Assembly (NCBI GenBank): GCA_023414875.1
Contig: JAEZMV010000021.1
Location: forward strand, 264,226-328,225
Direction: 5' to 3'
Source of the DNA: Bacillota bacterium
GTDB lineage: Bacteria > Bacillota > Clostridia > Lachnospirales > Lachnospiraceae
Length of the DNA stretch: 64,000 bases
Position 1 is the first letter of the stretch, and each line of letters begins with the position of its first letter. The position numbers were made by a program, and so were the translations under genes. Of the stretch, positions 62,473-64,000 are shown piece by piece. The notes under the pieces are model-generated. The model saw only the letters and a program-made list of their open reading frames with translations, searched no databases and was not told the origin of the DNA.

Positions 62473-63630
62473 ATGTATATAAGCCAAAAATGCTTTAAAA
62501 ACACAACTCTTGTTCATTATATTAGAAGATTCAATACACTTGGTAAATGTGATTATTCTGAACAAGATAATACATACGTAGTAGATATGGAAGATTTATA
62601 TTTAAGTCTTAAAAATGAACTTTCAAGTATTTTTGATTTATATGAGTATAAAAATATTCATTTATATATTACAGATTATGTTATGCTGAAAGATAATGAA
62701 ATAAAATATAGACAGCGTAAGAATATGAATATTCCATATGATACTTTGTTAAATTTATTACAAAAAAAGTGGAATTTTTTTGACTTGGATATAATCAGTA
62801 TAGAAAGAGCTAATGAGGTATTATTCTTTTGGGCAAACAAATATCGGCCTTATTATGAATTTGATTTGGAAGCATTACATGACCCCTGTTGGTATGATGC
62901 AAGGTATTTATACTGGGGATATTTTGTTAAAGAAGATTGGAATTTTTTAAAAGAGAATATGATGCATAATTTTAGATACAATCTTAATAATATCCCTAAA
63001 ATAAATTTCGATGTCGATGAACTGTTGTCATATGAAATGTTTAGTAAAATATCTTGGAGATATAGAAAAGGATGCATCTTATATAGGGCAAGGATTAAGG
63101 ATAAAAATGTAGATAAATATACAAGAAGTGAGATGCTTATTCCCCCAAATAACATTAAATCAGCCGGAAGGGCTAATCCATTGGGAATTAACTACCTATA
63201 TACAGCAGATAAAATTGAAACTACGATTGCGGAAGTCCGTGCTTGGAAGAACTGTACTGTTAGTGTTGCTAAGCTAGAATTGAAAAAAGATTTAACGCTA
63301 GTAGATTTATCAGTATTGGATATTCCAGATTCAATGTTTCAAAAATATCCGTATGAAGATTTTAGTATAATAAAACGGGTACAATATTGGGAATTAGAAG
63401 AATTGCTCTATGAAACTTTATCTAAACCAATAGACCCAAGAGAGTCAGATATAGAATATGTTTTCACGCAATTTATATGTGAACGGATAAGGGGATTAGG
63501 TTATGACGGTATTTCATTTAAAAGTTCCTTAAGCGATGGTTTGAATGTTGTTCTATTTTCTGATACATATGTTAGGTTAAAATCTATTGATGATTATACT
63601 GTAAAGGATATTAGGTATATAACTGATTAA
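62473..63630 (+). CDS. RES-domain protein with HEPN/RES-type N-terminal domain
   Basis: This 385-residue protein has a RES domain at about 200-350: L-Y-R-A-R-I, S-A-G-R-A-N-P-L-G-I-N-Y-L-Y, then T-T-I-A-E-V-R-A-W and late S-D-G-L-N. These carry the Arg, Glu and Ser typical of RES NAD+-degrading toxins. The N-terminal 190 residues resemble the HEPN/RES N-terminal domain that usually starts with a zinc ribbon (C-x2-C-F ... C-D-x-C). Here it reads Q-K-C-F and C-D-Y-S, so zinc binding is lost. No Xre antitoxin gene lies next to it. A toxin or NAD-consuming defence role is inference. Confidence 0.8.
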   Translation: MYISQKCFKNTTLVHYIRRFNTLGKCDYSEQDNTYVVDMEDLYLSLKNELSSIFDLYEYKNIHLYITDYVMLKDNEIKYRQRKNMNIPYDTLLNLLQKKWNFFDLDIISIERANEVLFFWANKYRPYYEFDLEALHDPCWYDARYLYWGYFVKEDWNFLKENMMHNFRYNLNNIPKINFDVDELLSYEMFSKISWRYRKGCILYRARIKDKNVDKYTRSEMLIPPNNIKSAGRANPLGINYLYTADKIETTIAEVRAWKNCTVSVAKLELKKDLTLVDLSVLDIPDSMFQKYPYEDFSIIKRVQYWELEELLYETLSKPIDPRESDIEYVFTQFICERIRGLGYDGISFKSSLSDGLNVVLFSDTYVRLKSIDDYTVKDIRYITD

Positions 63631-63670
63631 ATTAAAGAATTTGTTAATAACTATTAGTTTTTGTTACGAA

Positions 63671-63719
63671 AAAAGCATCTCAGTAGTTTGTTTATCCTGA
63701 GATGCGTTTCGTGTTTTTA
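63671..63719 (+). terminator. Intrinsic terminator of the RES gene
   Basis: A perfect 9-bp stem G-C-A-T-C-T-C-A-G with its complement (63675-63683 and 63697-63705) is followed by a T-rich stretch. Confidence 0.85.
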
Positions 63720-63889
63720 TGAGTAACCGTAGTGCTTCTCATGGCAAAGAAAAGCAACTTATAGGTAAGACTAAACTAGAGCTTTATGAAAAGCTCTATG
63801 AATTTTACTTTGGTGATAACAATGCAAGTCTTGAGGATTTATACCCACAATGGGTAGAATGGAGAACCAATGAAGAGACTGTGAAATAA
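63719..63889 (+). pseudogene. N-terminal remnant of a site-specific recombinase (integrase)
   Basis: The 56-codon frame contains K-T-K-L-E-L-Y-E-K-L-Y-E-F-Y-F-G and S-L-E-D-L-Y-P-Q-W-V-E-W-R, the N-terminal arm-binding part of clostridial phage-type tyrosine integrases. The rest is missing; the frame ends (E-E-T-V-K-stop) where the IS element begins. There is no ribosome binding site and the true N-terminus also seems lost, so it is a two-sided fragment. Confidence 0.7.
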
Positions 63890-64000
63890 AGTCTGTAAAA
63901 TAAGTATTTCGCTAAGGCTTTCTATGATAAAATAAAAATATCATAGGAGGCCTTTTATTATGGCAAAAAAACGTGAACCGGTCAGAATGACCGAAGGAAA
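63870..64000 (+). mobile_element. Left end of an IS256-family insertion sequence
   Basis: The transposase start at 63960 identifies the element, which runs past the window edge. Its left boundary is probably between 63870 and 63900, where A-C-T-G-T-G-A-A-A-T-A-A and the similar C-T-G-T-A-A-A-A-T-A-A-G follow one another and the integrase frame stops. The terminal inverted repeat cannot be confirmed without the right end. Confidence 0.65.
63960..64000 (+). CDS. IS256-type (mutator family) transposase, 5' end only
   Basis: AGGAGG nine bases before the ATG at 63960 opens a frame reading M-A-K-K-R-E-P-V-R-M-T-E-G and continuing off the window edge. This start is characteristic of clostridial IS256/mutator transposases (DDE enzymes). 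Only 13 codons are visible. Confidence 0.75.
   Translation, partial: MAKKREPVRMTEG

Overview
The window comes from a low-GC, endospore-forming, motile anaerobic Firmicute, most likely a Lachnospiraceae (Clostridium cluster XIVa) member. The basis is AT-rich sequence with strong GGAGG ribosome binding sites, rpsF-ssb-rpsR and gdpP-rplI-dnaB clusters, sporulation-linked genes (ywmB-like, cwlD-like, a spore-type GH18), MecA, a chemotaxis receptor, and small clostridial redox proteins (DUF1858, 2[4Fe-4S] ferredoxin). I cannot name the species from sequence alone.

Layout. 1-11.6 kb is mostly core, minus-strand genes: a membrane-anchored beta-propeller/degenerate C39-like protein with a SAM methyltransferase, a Pro/Gly/Met-repeat protein, YwmB, DUF402, RpiB, YwlE, Sua5, CwlD and GH18. 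11.6-14.5 kb holds a 38-bp tandem repeat array next to a Ser/Thr kinase operon. Both proteins of that operon carry a ParA/MinD-like domain in which the P-loop lysine is replaced (shared G-V-T-H signature). 14.7-21.6 kb is core: MecA, DUF1858, ferredoxin, MerR, DnaB, L9 and GdpP. 21.6-22 kb holds a GC-rich foldback repeat element that looks foreign.

22-30 kb carries regulators (an XRE domain fused to a complete desulfoferrodoxin, two TetR, one LacI), an M23 peptidase, an alpha/beta hydrolase and a methyl-accepting chemotaxis protein. Both TetR genes have well-formed promoters overlapped by paired palindromic operators. 30-31.5 kb is rpsF-ssb-rpsR, with a duplicated rpsR 3' end. 32-62 kb is a long accessory/environment-response region made of small self-regulated cassettes: PadR plus membrane protein, ABC transporter with XRE regulator, GNAT, two flavin-type oxidase-fold proteins, three AraC regulators, MATE, MarR with a heterodimeric ABC exporter, WYL regulator with DUF3795-GNAT, OmpR-type two-component system with a triple-PepSY protein, and a NarL-type two-component system with an FtsX/LolD-like ABC transporter. 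Gene remnants (AraC tail, methyltransferase head, integrase head) mark past turnover. The right edge carries a RES-domain protein with a degraded zinc-ribbon N-terminus, an integrase remnant, and the left end of an IS256-type element.

Best candidates for something undescribed: the kinase/pseudo-P-loop pair (12480-14503), the foldback element (21629-21900), the 38-bp array (11941-12345), and the HTH-desulfoferrodoxin fusion (22010-22609). Start codons were moved inward in many genes because a GGAGG-type site lies inside the longest reading frame.
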